A DNA stretch of 64,000 nt from Bettongia penicillata ogilbyi (GCA_023548195.1 JAJHZJ010000531.1:4760802-4824801); one strand, 5' to 3'. Shown: positions 33,871 to 43,680, counted from the first letter of the stretch. Numbers and translations are program-made. The notes: generated from the letters alone by a model not told the origin.

Positions 33871-34744
33871 TTTTTTTATAAATACAAATTTATTTATTTA
33901 ACTTTTTACATTAATTTTCACAAAATGTTGGGTTCCAAATTTTCTCCCCATTTGTCCCCTCCCCCCACCCCAATACACCGAGCATTCTAATTTTCTCTAT
34001 CACCAATCTGCCCTCTCTTCTATCATCCCTCCCTTCTCTTGTCCCCTTCTTCTCTTTTGTCCTGTAGGGCCAGATGACTTTCTATTCCCCATTAACTGTA
34101 TTTCTTATTTCCTAGTAGCAACAACAATACTCAACAGTTGTTCCTAAAACTTTGAGTTCCAAATTCTCCCCATTCCTCCCTACCTACCCATTCCCTTTGG
34201 GAAGGCAGGCAATTCAATATAAGCCATATCTATATAGTTTTGCAAATGACTTCGATAATAGTCGTGTTGTGTAAGACTAATTGTATTTCCCTCCATCCTA
34301 TCCTGCCCCCCATTGCTTCTATTCTGTCTTTTGATCCTGTCCCTCCCCAAGAGTGTTGACTTCAAATTGCTCCCTCCTCCCATTGCCCTCCCTTCCATCA
34401 TCCCCCCACCCTGCTTATCTCCTTCTCCCCCACTTTCCTGTATTGTGAGATAGGTTTTCATACCAAAATGAGTGTGCATTTTATTCCTTCCTTTAGTCGA
34501 ATGTGATGAGGGTAATTTTTTCTCATTTCATGTTTTTTTCTCAGTTCTCCTCTTTTTCCCTCCACTTGTCTCCTTGTCCACAAGTCTCCTGCTTGCCTCT
34601 TGAATGAGATATAATTTACCCCATTCCATTTCACCCTCTCTCCTCCCACTACATTTCTCTCTCACCATTTACCTTAATTTCTTTTAAGATATGGTCCCAT
34701 CCTATTCAATTCACTCTGTGCTCTTTGTCTCTGTATGCGCATGC

Positions 34745-34770
34745 ATGTGTGTATGTGTGTGTGCATGCAC

Positions 34771-34812
<42 letters not shown>
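34745..34812. repeat. (GT)n microsatellite in HAL1 3' UTR
   Basis: An interrupted then pure GT run lies within the element's 3' UTR. The sister copy has a CA run at the equivalent place (39,158-39,212), so the microsatellite seed belongs to the family consensus. Confidence 0.92.
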
Positions 34813-34814
<2 letters not shown>

Positions 34815-34997
34815 TCCCACCAACTACCCAGATACTGAAAAGTTTCAAGAGTTGCAAATATTGTCTTTCCATATAGGAATGTAAACAGTTCACCTTTGGT
34901 AAGTCCCTTATGACTTCTCTTTGCTGTTTGCTTTTTCATGCTTCTTCTTATTCCTGTGTTTGAAGGTCAAATTTTCTTTTCAGCTCTGGTCTTTTCA

Positions 34998-36029
34998 TCA
35001 AGAATGCTTGAAGGTCCCTATTTCATTGAAAGACCATATTTTCCCCTGAAGTATTATACTCAGTTTATCTGGGTAGGTGATTCTTGGTTTGAGTCCTAGT
35101 TCCTTTGACTTCTGGAATATTCTATTCCACGCCCTTCGATCCCTTAATGTAGAAGCTGCTAGATCTTGAGTTATCCTGATTGTATTTCCACAATACTGGA
35201 ATTGTTTCTTTCTAGCTGCTTGCAATATTTTCTCCTTGACCAGGGAATTCTGGCATTTGGCCACAATGTTCCTAGGAGTTTCTCTTTTTGGATCTCTTTC
35301 ACGCGGTGATCGATGGATTCCTTCAATACTTATTTTGCCCTCTGGTTCTAGAATCTCAGGGCAGTTTTCCTTGATAATTTCATGAAAGATGATGTCTAGG
35401 CTCTTTTTTTGATCATGGCTTTCAGGTAGTCCCATAATTTTTAAATTGTCTCTCTTGGATCTATTTTCCAGGTCAGTTGCTTTTCCCATGAGATATTTCA
35501 CATTATCTTCCATTTTTTTCATTCTTTTGTTTTGTTTGGTGATTTCTTGGTTTCTCAGAAAGTCATGAGCCTCCATCTGTTCCATTCTAATTTTGAGAGA
35601 ACCAATTTCTTCAGTGAGCTTTTGAACTTCTTTTTCCATTTGGCTAATTCTGATTTTGAAAGCATTCTTCTCTTCATTGGCTTTTTGAACTTCTTTTGCC
35701 AATTGAGTGAGCCTATTTTTCAAGGTGTTATTTTCTTCAGCATTTTTTTGGGTCTTCCTTAGCAAGATATTGACCCGTTTTTCATGCTTTTCTTGCATCT
35801 CTCCCATTTCTCTTCCCAGTTTTTCCTCCACCTGTCTAACTTGATTTTCAAAATCCTTTTTGAGCTCTTCCATGGCCTGAACCCACCAGACATCCACCTG
35901 GGATGTCTGGGATACAGAGGCCCTGACCTCCACGTCTTGTTCCTCCCCATCAGAAATGAAAGGAAGAAACATCTGTTCTCCAAGAAAGTAGTCTTCTATG
36001 GTCTTATTTTTCTTCCCTTTTCTGGGCAT
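34998..36029 (-). CDS. L1/HAL1 ORF1p, 343 aa, C-terminal frameshift
   Basis: This is an L1-type ORF1 RNA-binding protein, which packages the element's RNA in a cytoplasmic particle. It starts MPRKGKKNKTIEDYF. Residues about 50-175 form a coiled coil with repeated heptads (QLAKEVQKANEEKNAFKIRI). An RRM-like part follows from about 190 (KRDNLKIMGLPESHD), then the C-terminal domain (TQDLAASTLRDRRAW, LGLKPRITYPDKLSI). Compared with the sister copy at 37,918, a 1-nt deletion in the last 20 codons changes the end to FNEIGTFKHS and removes about 17 residues. The rest of the frame is open. The start is the ATG shared with the sister copy, next to the 5' UTR. Confidence 0.9.
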   Translation of the reverse strand: MPRKGKKNKTIEDYFLGEQMFLPFISDGEEQDVEVRASVSQTSQVDVWWVQAMEELKKDFENQVRQVEEKLGREMGEMQEKHEKRVNILLRKTQKNAEENNTLKNRLTQLAKEVQKANEEKNAFKIRISQMEKEVQKLTEEIGSLKIRMEQMEAHDFLRNQEITKQNKRMKKMEDNVKYLMGKATDLENRSKRDNLKIMGLPESHDQKKSLDIIFHEIIKENCPEILEPEGKISIEGIHRSPRERDPKRETPRNIVAKCQNSLVKEKILQAARKKQFQYCGNTIRITQDLAASTLRDRRAWNRIFQKSKELGLKPRITYPDKLSIILQGKIWSFNEIGTFKHS

Positions 36030-36700
36030 TTTCCCAGCCAGTTACTTGACTTCTGAGATTCCTCTCCACTCCCACCCAGATCCACCCAGCTAGTGCTTGG
36101 GGTCTGAGATTCAAATGCTGCTCCTCAGCCTCAGGGCTTTCAGGGGCGGGAGCAGCTGCTATTCAATGTGAGCTTAAGTTCTGGTGCTCAGGTTGGGGCA
36201 GGGCTGCCTCCCAGGCTCAATTCCTTCAGGGGGTTTATGCCGAGACCTTCAGTAATGGAGAAGAGCTCCTGGCTGCTCTGGGAGCCCCTGGCCACTGCTT
36301 CCTCCCACTGCTGCCTCTTGAGGGGGCCTGAGATATGGAGACACCCCGTTCCCCTCTCGTCCAGCCCAGAAGTCTCTCTCACTGACCTGTAGGGCCTGTG
36401 GGTGGAGGGACCTTCATGGCCACCGAAGATTCCGTCCCTGAAGCCTGCTCAGATCTGCTCCTCTGGGGCCACGTGGCCAGGGCAGAGCCAGGCTGGGCTT
36501 TGCTGTCTGGTGAACGACGGACCTTTCAGGTTGGTTTTTCAGGGCTCTCTGGAATGGGAATCTCCTCCAGGGTGTTGCTCCGTTGGTTGCACTGCTCCAG
36601 AATTTGTGGGGAGTTCTTTTTACAGGAAATTTATGGGCTATGGATTCGGAGCTAGCATATGTGAGTCTTTCTACTCCGCCATCTTGTCTCCTCCCCCCTC

Positions 36701-37148
36701 AGTTTTTTCATGTAGATGTTCATGTGGCCCTCACCACACCAGAATATGAGTACAATGCCCATGTTGATTGACTAGCAAAGATTGCTACTCAACATATTGT
36801 CCCTATTCTGACACCAACTGATGATCTAGTACTAGCAAAACGAGTCCATCAAACAGCTCACCGTTTAGGGGTCCAGACCACACACCAGAAGGCACAAGGC
36901 TGAGATGTTAATATCTCTAATTCATTGTTAAAACAAATAGCAGAGGAATGTTATATATGTCAATTGGAAAAGGAACAAACTGTTCCTTGGGTAGTAACTG
37001 GAGATATATCAAAGGGAAAAGTACCAGCCCAAATTTGGCAAATAGATTATATTGGACCCCTACCCCAAGGTATGCAGATTTATATGTATTTATGCCAGTA
37101 CCTATTCAGGTATACTAGTGGCATGTCCCAATAAGAATACGACCCAGA
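36701..37148 (+). pseudogene. ERV-L-type pol fragment: RNase H end and integrase N-terminus
   Basis: The frame, with stops, shows the end of an RNase H-like region, then an integrase zinc finger (His-x3-His in VHQTAHRLG, and Cys-x2-Cys in CYICQLEK). The first catalytic Asp block (IWQIDYIGPLP) follows; that wording is typical of the ERV-L/foamy-like clade. In-frame TGA codons (for example near 36,767 and 36,901) break it. The left end is cut by the minus-strand HAL1-like element, and the right end by the plus-strand one inside the target-site duplication. It is inactive. Confidence 0.82.
37135..37148 (+). repeat. 14-bp target-site duplication, left copy
   Basis: gaatacgacccaga occurs here and at 40,068-40,081, exactly flanking the plus-strand HAL1-like element. 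Confidence 0.95.
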
Positions 37149-37917
37149 GGGGGTGGAGTCAAGGTGGCGGAGTAGAAAGACACATGTTTACGAGCTCTGA
37201 ACCCACAGCCCATAATTATATAATTATGAGCAAAGATCCCCAATTATGAGTAAAAAGATCCCCAAAAGTTCTGGATCACTACAAGGTGTGCAGAAACAGA
37301 GTGGAAGAGATTTCCATTCCAGAGAGCCCTGGAGAGCCGTCCCCAGGGTCGTCACGCTCCGGAAAGCGGACCCCACCCCAGCGTTGCCCTGGCCGCGGCC
37401 CCAGAGAAGCTGATCTGAGCAGGCTTCAGGGACGGAAGCTCCGGCGGCCAGGAAAGTCCTTCGGCCCACAGAAGCTACAGGTCAGTGAGAGAGACGGCTG
37501 GCTGGCCGAGGGGAGCGGGGTGTCTCCGTGACTCAGGCCCCCTCGGGAGGAAGCTGCGGTGGCAGAGGCAGGGGCGGTGGCAGAGGCAGCAGCTGTGGCG
37601 GCAGCCCGGGACTCCCCCAGCAGCAGGCAGGATCTTCATTACTGAAAGTCTCTGCATAAACCCCCTGAGGGAGCTGAGCCTGGGAGACGGCCCTGTCCCA
37701 CCCCGCTCCATTACTGAAGGTCTCTGCATAAAGCCCCTGAGGGAGCTGAGCCTGGGAGGCAGCCCTGCCCCCACCCCAGCACCAGAACTAAAGCTCACAT
37801 TGATTAGCAGCTGTGTGGCGCGGAAAGCCCATTTGAATCTCAGACCCCAAGCACTAGCTGGGCAGATCTAGGCGGGGGTGGACAGGAATCTCAGAAGTCA
37901 AGTAACTGGCTGGGAAA
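37149..37917 (+). promoter_or_regulatory. CpG-rich HAL1 5' UTR / internal promoter
   Basis: The local GC and CpG content is far above the rest of the window (for example cggccccagagaagctgatc). By analogy with L1, this 5' UTR should hold the internal RNA polymerase II promoter. Positions 37,637-37,780 are two tandem copies of a 72-bp unit beginning cattactgaa. The minus-strand sister copy shows one unit. Confidence 0.7.
37637..37780 (+). repeat. 72-bp tandem duplication in HAL1 5' UTR
   Basis: The unit starts cattactgaaagtctctgc at 37,637 and recurs as cattactgaaggtctctgc at 37,709. The two copies match over nearly their full length with a few substitutions, including gagggagctgagcctgggag in both. 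Promoter-monomer duplication is known in L1 families. Confidence 0.9.
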
Positions 37918-39021
37918 ATGCCTAGAAAAGGGAAGAAAAATAAGACTATAGAGAGCTTTTTTGAGCAGATGCAAATGATCCTGACTTTGGGATCTGACGA
38001 CGACGAGGAAATAGTCTTGCCATCAGGGAAAGATGTGGAGGGCGGGGCCTCTGTATCCCAGACATCCCAGGGGGATGTCGGGTGGGTTCAGGCCTTGGAA
38101 GAGCTCAAAAAGGATTTTGAAAAGCAAGTTAGACAGGTGGAGGAAAAACTGGGAAGAGAAATAAGAGAGATGCAAGAAAAGTATGAAAAAAGAGTCAATA
38201 CCTTGGTAAAGGAGACCCAAAAAAATGCTGAAGAAAATAACACCTTGAAAAATAGGCTCACTCAATTGGCAAAAGAGGTTCAAAAAGCCAATGAAGAGAA
38301 GAATGCTTTCAAAAGCAGAATTAGCCAAATGGAAAAAGAGGTTCAAAAGCTCACTGAAGAGAATAGTTCTCTCAAAATTAGAATGGAACAGATGGAGTCT
38401 AATGACTTTACGAGAAACCAAGAAATCACCAAACAAAACCAAAAGAATGAAAAAATGGAAGAGAATGTGAAATATCTCATTGGAAAAACAACTGACCTGG
38501 AAAATAGATCCAGGAGAGACAATTTAAAAATTATGGGACTACCTGAAAGTCATGATCAAAAAAAGAGCCTAGATATCATCTTCCATGAAATTATCGAGGA
38601 AAACTGCCCTGAGATTCTAGAACCAGAGGGCAAAATAAGTATTGAAAGAATCCATCGATCACCACCTGAAAGAGATCCAAAAAGAGAAACTCCTAGGAAC
38701 ATTGTGGCCAAATTCCAGAACTCCCAGGTCAAGGAGAGAATCGTGCAAGCAGCTAGAAAGAAACGATTCCAGTATTGTGGAAATACAATCAGGATAACTC
38801 AAGATCTAGCAGCTTCTACATTAAGGGATCGAAGGGCGTGGAATAGGATATTCCAGAAGTCAAAGGAACTAGGACTCAAACCAAGAATCACCTACCCAGA
38901 TAAACTGAGTATAATACTTCAGGGGAAAATATGGTCTTTCAATGAAGTAGAAGACTTTCAATCATTCTTGATGAAAAGACCAGAGCTGAAAAGAAAATTT
39001 GACTTTCAAACACAAGAATGA
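37918..39021 (+). CDS. L1/HAL1 ORF1p, 367 aa, intact
   Basis: This is an RNA-binding nucleic-acid chaperone of the L1 ORF1 (Transposase_22) family that forms trimers on element RNA. The N terminus is basic (MPRKGKKNKTIESFF), followed by an acidic patch (DDDEE near residue 28). The coiled coil spans about 60-190 with repeated EVQKANEEKNAF and EVQKLTEENSSL heptads. The RRM is from about 200 (RRDNLKIMGLPESHD, then TPRNIVAKFQNSQVKER). The C-terminal domain is at about 300-350 (ITQDLAASTLRDRRAW, KPRITYPDKLSIILQG). It is uninterrupted to a TGA at 39,019. The ATG lies in the same context as in the other copies. Confidence 0.95.
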   Translation: MPRKGKKNKTIESFFEQMQMILTLGSDDDEEIVLPSGKDVEGGASVSQTSQGDVGWVQALEELKKDFEKQVRQVEEKLGREIREMQEKYEKRVNTLVKETQKNAEENNTLKNRLTQLAKEVQKANEEKNAFKSRISQMEKEVQKLTEENSSLKIRMEQMESNDFTRNQEITKQNQKNEKMEENVKYLIGKTTDLENRSRRDNLKIMGLPESHDQKKSLDIIFHEIIEENCPEILEPEGKISIERIHRSPPERDPKRETPRNIVAKFQNSQVKERIVQAARKKRFQYCGNTIRITQDLAASTLRDRRAWNRIFQKSKELGLKPRITYPDKLSIILQGKIWSFNEVEDFQSFLMKRPELKRKFDFQTQE

Positions 39022-39157
39022 GAAGAAGCATGAAAAAGTAAACAGCAAAGAGAAGTCTTAAGGGACTCACCAGAAGTGAACTGTTTACATTCCTACATGG
39101 AAAGACAGTATTTGTAACTCTTAAAACTTTTCAGTATCTGGGTAGTTAGTGGGACCA

Positions 39158-39212
39158 TACACACACATGTACACGCATGCACGCACACACACATACACAC
39201 ACATACAGAGAC
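39158..39212. repeat. (CA)n microsatellite in HAL1 3' UTR
   Basis: This is an interrupted acacac run, homologous in position to the GT run of the minus-strand sister copy. Confidence 0.9.
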
Positions 39213-40067
39213 AGAGAGCACACATTGAATTGAATAGGATGGGACCATATCTTAAAAGAAATTAAGGTAAATGGTGAGAGAGAAATGTAGTGGGAGGAAA
39301 GAGGGTGAAATGGAAGGGGGTAATTATATGTCATTTAAGAGGCAAGTAGGAGACTTTTTAGTGGAGGGAAAAAGAGGAGAGCTGAGAAAAGAAAACAAAA
39401 AACAAGAAGTTTAACCTCATCACATTTGACTAAAGGAAGGAATAAAATGCACACTCATTTTGGTACGAAACCTATCTTACAGTATAGGAAAGTGGGGGAG
39501 AAGGAGATAAGCAAGGGGGGGGGATGATGGAAGGGAGGGCAAAGGGAGGAGGGAGCAATTTGAAGTCAACACTTGGGGAGGGACAGGATCAAAAGACAGA
39601 AGAGAAACAATGAGGGGCAGGTTAGGTTAGGATGGTGGGTAATTCAGTTAGTTTTACACAACACGACTATCAGGGAAGTCATTTGAAAAACTACACAGAT
39701 ATGGCCTATATTGAATTGCCTGCCTTCCCAAAGGGAATGGGTGGGGAGGGAGGGATGGGGAGAATTTGGAACTCAAAGTTTTAGGAACAACTGTTTAGTA
39801 TTGTTGTTGCTACTAGGAAAGAAGACATACAGTTAATGAGGAATAGAAAGTCATCTGGCCCTACAGGGGAAAAGAGAAAATGGAGACAAGAGAAGGGAGG
39901 GATGACAGAAGAGAGGGCAGATTGGAGATGGGGAAAATTAGATTGCTTGGGGTATTGGGGTTGGGGGAGGGGATAAAAGGGGAGAAAATTTGAAACCCAA
40001 CATTTTGTGAAAATGAATGTGAAAAGCCAAATAAATAAATAAATAAATCTTCATAGGAAAAAAAGAG

Positions 40068-40081
40068 GAATACGACCCAGA
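40068..40081 (+). repeat. 14-bp target-site duplication, right copy
   Basis: gaatacgacccaga is identical to 37,135-37,148. Confidence 0.95.
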
Positions 40082-41011
40082 AAAATACCTGTAAAATTAT
40101 AAATATTATAAGTCTATATTGTGAAACCCCAATGCGGATTCAAAATGACAGTCGATCACATTTCAAAGGTAATTAAATGAAGAGGTATTGTGCATTAAAC
40201 AAAAGAGAATAGATATATCTATTATCTACAAGCATCTGGGTTAATTAAAAGATTGAATGGATTATTGAAAGACCAGTGAAGGAAGTTAAGTTCTAATAAT
40301 TCTTATCAACATTGGAAAGATAATTTGTTCACTGTTTTACATAATTTGAATAATAGGCCATTGGGAGGAAGTGCTCTTCTAGCCAGAATGATGATCCCAA
40401 GTGTGCAAATTAGAAAACAACAAACGTAAGATCCCAAATATTGAGTATTCAGCAGTGAGGCCAAATGTCCCAGCACCATATCCAGAGACACCTGGTTCAG
40501 CAGGATATGATTTACATTGTTTAGAGGACTTTTGGTTGGATAGATAAAAAATAAGAAAAATCTGTACTGGAATATGTATGGAAATTCCTAAAAATCATTT
40601 TGGACACATTACCTAAATCAGGATTAGCAGCCTGAGGAATACATGTATTAGTTGGAGTGATAGATTCTAATTCTGAAGGAGAAATTATTATGCCATCCCA
40701 AAATTTAGGTGAGGAATACATGCAGTTTTGTAAAAATGATAGACTAGTTCAAGTGATTATTATTCCTTGTGAAACAATACCGCTTGTGAAAACTGACCCT
40801 CCTTCTGAAATAACTAGCTGAGGAACTGAAGAGTTGGGTTCTACTGATAGAATAAAATTGGGAGCTAAAGTATGGGTAAAATGGAAGTCAGATGATGTTC
40901 CAAAGGCTGTGGAAATTATAGCACATGGGAAAGATAATACTGTAATTGTTGTTTATTCAGGAGAAGATGACTACCGAATTGTACCCTTAACTGATATATT
41001 CTACCATAAAT
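40082..41011 (+). pseudogene. ERV-L-type pol: integrase core and dUTPase-like domain, decayed
   Basis: After the HAL1-like insertion the ERV frame resumes. Around 40,147 the second catalytic Asp is present (DSRSHF, normally DNGSHF). At 40,236-40,265 the third catalytic block reads ASGLIKRLNGLLK, with Lys where Glu is expected. From about 40,446 a dUTPase-like region shows PGSAGYDL (motif 1), SGLAA then a stop, GVIDSNSEGEI (motif 3) and CKNDRLVQVIIIP (motif 4). A dUTPase after integrase is characteristic of ERV-L. A further frame (KLGAKVWVKWKSDD) ends at a TGA near 41,011. Multiple stops and frameshifts make it inactive; no env is visible. Confidence 0.78.
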
Positions 41012-41393
41012 GAGGCTATGATAGTGGGTTTTTGGACTCCATATGCACAGCTGACCCAATATCTACCCTGCTTCTGGTTATTGTCCCTTGGTTTCTTTTT
41101 AGCTTTTTTTTTGTTAAACTTGTTTGCTAGATTTATTTCTTGCAGGCATACTACCTTCCACCTGCAGATGCCTGATTGCTTAAATCAGGTGTCATCCCCC
41201 ACCACTGTCCGATGTGCTGTGTCACCTCTGTACCTAGCATCAACCAAGCTCCAGATGCCAGCTATACAATTGATCTCTGAGACCTCTTGAGGCAGGGACT
41301 GCTGTACCTCCAATTTCAGCAGAAGGTAGCTATGGAAGAATAGACCTTCACTCCTTACCCCAAGATTTTGGGCCCCATTCATTCAAGGAGGAA
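41012..41393 (+). other. ERV segment between pol and 3' LTR
   Basis: The DNA from the pol stop to a purine-rich run (aaggaggaa, 41,385-41,393) shows no env-like frame. The purine run could be the polypurine tract that primes plus-strand synthesis. Confidence 0.4.
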
Positions 41394-42029
41394 TGATGGG
41401 GCACTTGTGCTGCAGCCCCACCCTAAAGTATTGTTTTATGTGCTTTTTTTGTGTGATCCCTGTTACACTGTTGTAAAGTTCTGTTGACACCAGTTGCCTA
41501 AGATATTGTTTTCTATACTTATTTTCTGTTATCCCTATTACAGTTCTGTTGATATTAGCTGTCCCATCAACCTATGTAATGAATACGAAAGATCTTGGGG
41601 CCATATGTTCATTAATAGTCCCATGTGACCTGCTTAAATCCCATGGAAGCCTATGTCATGTGGTGGGAGGAGTGGAACAGGGAGGGTAGAGCAGAGCAGA
41701 GCAGGAGGAAGTTCATGAGAGCAGTTAGAGTGGAGAAGAGAGGACACAGGCCAGTAGGTAGCTAGGCTCATGCGTGTTTGTTTGTGGGAAGACCCCAGAA
41801 CAGGGGGGAAGGTTTGGGAATTGCTTTGTCCCCTGTAGTGCTAATGTGTTTTGACTTCTTGGCTACTTTGACTGATTTGGCTTTCTGGTATTAGAACTTG
41901 GCTTTCTGGTGTCTGAATAAATGATTTTCTTCTGCCTTCTATAGGGAGAGTCTCTTATACTTTGCGATTCAGAACTACATGGGCATATTCATAGTCACTG
42001 TTGGTGCTGTGAATATTGCTGTGGTGACA
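41394..42029 (+). mobile_element. Probable 3' LTR of the ERV-L-type element
   Basis: The interval starts with TG after a purine run and ends near a CA (gtggtgaca), about 636 bp. It contains an AATAAA at 41,915 followed by a T/G-rich stretch, in the expected 3' part of an LTR. No 5' LTR exists in the window for comparison, so the ends are inferred. It abuts an L2 fragment. Confidence 0.5.
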
Positions 42030-42450
42030 CAACTTAAACTCAACATGCCCTAAACCAAACTCATTATTATACCCTCAAATCATTCCCTCTTCCTAACTTC
42101 CTTAGGGTACCACCATCTTCCTAGTGACTGACTCACAACATGGGTGTCATCAACTCTTTACTCTCTTGCCCCTTGTAGCCAATCTGTTGCCAAGGCAACA
42201 AGATTTAATCTGTGTAACATCTCTTGTATATTTCCTCTGACACTGGCACCACCTTGGTGCAGCCTTTTATCACCTCATACCTGGACTATTACAATAATTT
42301 TCTGTTTGGCCTGGCTTCAAGTCTTCCCCTATTCCAATACATCCTCCACTCAGCTTATCAGAGTGATCATTTTGAAAAACAGATCTGACCATGTCACCTA
42401 CTCAATGAACTCTAGTGCTCCCAGACACCTCTAGAATGCCCAGTACCTAG
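42030..42450 (+). mobile_element. L2 LINE reverse-transcriptase 3' fragment
   Basis: It begins cttaaactcaacatgcccta and continues with caatctgttgccaaggcaac, ggtgcagccttttatcacct and aacagatctgaccatgtcac. These encode the QSVAKA, SRLDYCN-type and RRSDHVT blocks of the L2/CR1-clade RT thumb. The frame is broken. The 96-codon ORF at 42,144-42,434 is this fragment, not a gene. Confidence 0.8.
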
Positions 42451-43059
42451 TGAATACGCAATATGAACAGCAGAACAGCAACCATAATGGTTGCCTGCCT
42501 CCCTTGCCTTGTTGATGTAATTTTCCAGGACTCTCTGTTTTTCTCCATCTCTGTCTTTCTTTCTCTTTCAGCTGATGAGTGGTCTCTAGCCCTCCAGTAT
42601 GTAGTTCCTGTCAACTTGCCCTCCATTGTCATGTTCCTTCCCCTTGATTTCTAGGAGACCCTCTCCTCCCCCTACTGTGTATCACATCTTGGCTCTGTTT
42701 GTTGACTCTGGTCCAGCTTATCCAGTTCTCACCTCTTCTGACTTTCCCCAACTTGGATTTTGTTTATGTTCTGGCTTGATCAACTCACAGCCTCTCCCTT
42801 AATGACCTCAGACTGTTTTGACTTTGACTCCACTTGAACACTAAGCCCTAAGGGCGCTAGGTTCTGAAAGCCTCAGGCTTTGATTAGGGTCTGGGTGTAG
42901 CTTAAGTGAAATCTACATGATAATATTTTGAATTTAAAAATAATTTTAGCTAAAAAATTCTTAAAGTGCCTCTAATAAAATGAAGGGAAAATAAAACCAG
43001 CAGTAAAGCAAAACCGCTTATTTTGGACTAAAACTAGGCTGTGACCTTGTTTCTGTCCA
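42451..43059. other. Intergenic stretch, nothing recognised
   Basis: The first part is pyrimidine-rich and the later part AT-rich. No gene or clear repeat is seen; part may be eroded L2. Confidence 0.4.
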
Positions 43060-43500
43060 TACTTTGTTTTCAAAGAGGACCAGTGACATCATGGGTGATA
43101 TTTTCATTTGCTCTCAAGTACTGGATTTAAATGAGGCCGAGTTGCACAGCCTCACTCCTAGAGTCATCGAAGTCCAGTGGCAAGACAAAAGTCAGAATGA
43201 CTATCTACAGCCTGGGATCCTGGGATGCATTGGATGACCTTGGCATCTTTGATCAAGCTCTAAGTAATCCACAGCACCTGCTTCAGCCATATGCATGACC
43301 ATTGGAACAAATGGTTCTCATCTACCCATTTCACTGGGAAAAGTCTTTACATGCTTGAAGCAGACATTCCCCTGACTCATCGACAGATTTGAGGCCTATC
43401 AGTTACCCTCAACTTGGTTTAGCCCATCCGCGAAGATGATTTTAGTGACGTGCATGCTACAGTTTCTTAGAGGTATAGGTGAGAGTTGAGTGCCAGGTGG
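43060..43500 (-). mobile_element. RTE-tailed SINE/RTE-derived repeat, antisense
   Basis: The left end ttgttttcaaagaggaccag is the reverse of the tail found at 1,300 and 49,800, and ccagtggcaagacaaaagtc follows. It then extends further than the SINEs do, so it may be RTE LINE 3' sequence. Confidence 0.55.
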
Positions 43501-43589
43501 ATACCAAAGATGGACAAACAGCTGTAAAAAGGGCTCAGCACGTCCTCATACCTGAGGTACTAATCCTCCTTGAACATCCTATGTCAGCC

Positions 43590-43680
43590 AGCTAACCCCT
43601 TTGGGAATCAATTTCTCAATCTGTTAACTGGAGAGGATTTGACTCTGAGATCCCTTCCAGTTACAAATCTATGATACTAA
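43590..43680 (+). mobile_element. MIR-like 3' fragment
   Basis: The segment shows caatttctcaatctgttaac then gagatcccttccagttacaa, the MIR-like tail. Confidence 0.5.

Larger units (their letters stand above)
33871..36698 (-). mobile_element. HAL1-like (ORF1-only) L1 element, minus strand
   Basis: The element is about 2.8 kb. From its 5' end at 36,698 it has a GC-rich 5' UTR beginning ggaggagacaagatggcgga, then ORF1 (36,029-34,998), then directly a 3' UTR with a GT microsatellite at 34,745-34,812, ending in a T-rich tail at 33,871. There is no ORF2: the ORF1 stop is followed within a few bases by the same 3' UTR seen in the other copies. I found no target-site duplication, and the flanks differ: an L1 3' UTR on the left and ERV pol on the right. 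Confidence 0.88.
37149..40067 (+). mobile_element. HAL1-like (ORF1-only) L1 element, plus strand, intact ORF1
   Basis: The element is 2.9 kb, begins gggggtggagtcaaggtggc, and is flanked by a perfect 14-bp target-site duplication. The layout is a CpG-rich 5' UTR (37,149-37,917), ORF1 (37,918-39,021), and a 3' UTR with a CA microsatellite and purine-rich stretches ending in a tandem AAAT tail. No ORF2 is present, so it must have been mobilised by L1 proteins in trans. The full length, exact duplication and open ORF1 make it the youngest large insertion in the window. HAL1 (half-L1) elements are known in mammals including marsupials. Confidence 0.9.

Noticed and set aside
34691..34939. Overlapping Cys-Val and His-Thr repeat ORFs
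   Set aside because: They are produced by the GT/CA microsatellite in the HAL1 3' UTR.
35532..36056. Plus-strand ORFs opposite ORF1 (also 38,023-38,442 minus)
   Set aside because: They are antisense shadows of HAL1 ORF1, both rich in Phe/Leu from the reversed coiled coil.
41012..41393. ERV env gene
   Set aside because: The interval is too short and shows no signal peptide, surface or transmembrane frame; ERV-L elements typically lack env.
42144..42434. 96-codon ORF as a host gene
   Set aside because: The peptide blocks are those of the L2 reverse-transcriptase thumb; flanks are also L2.
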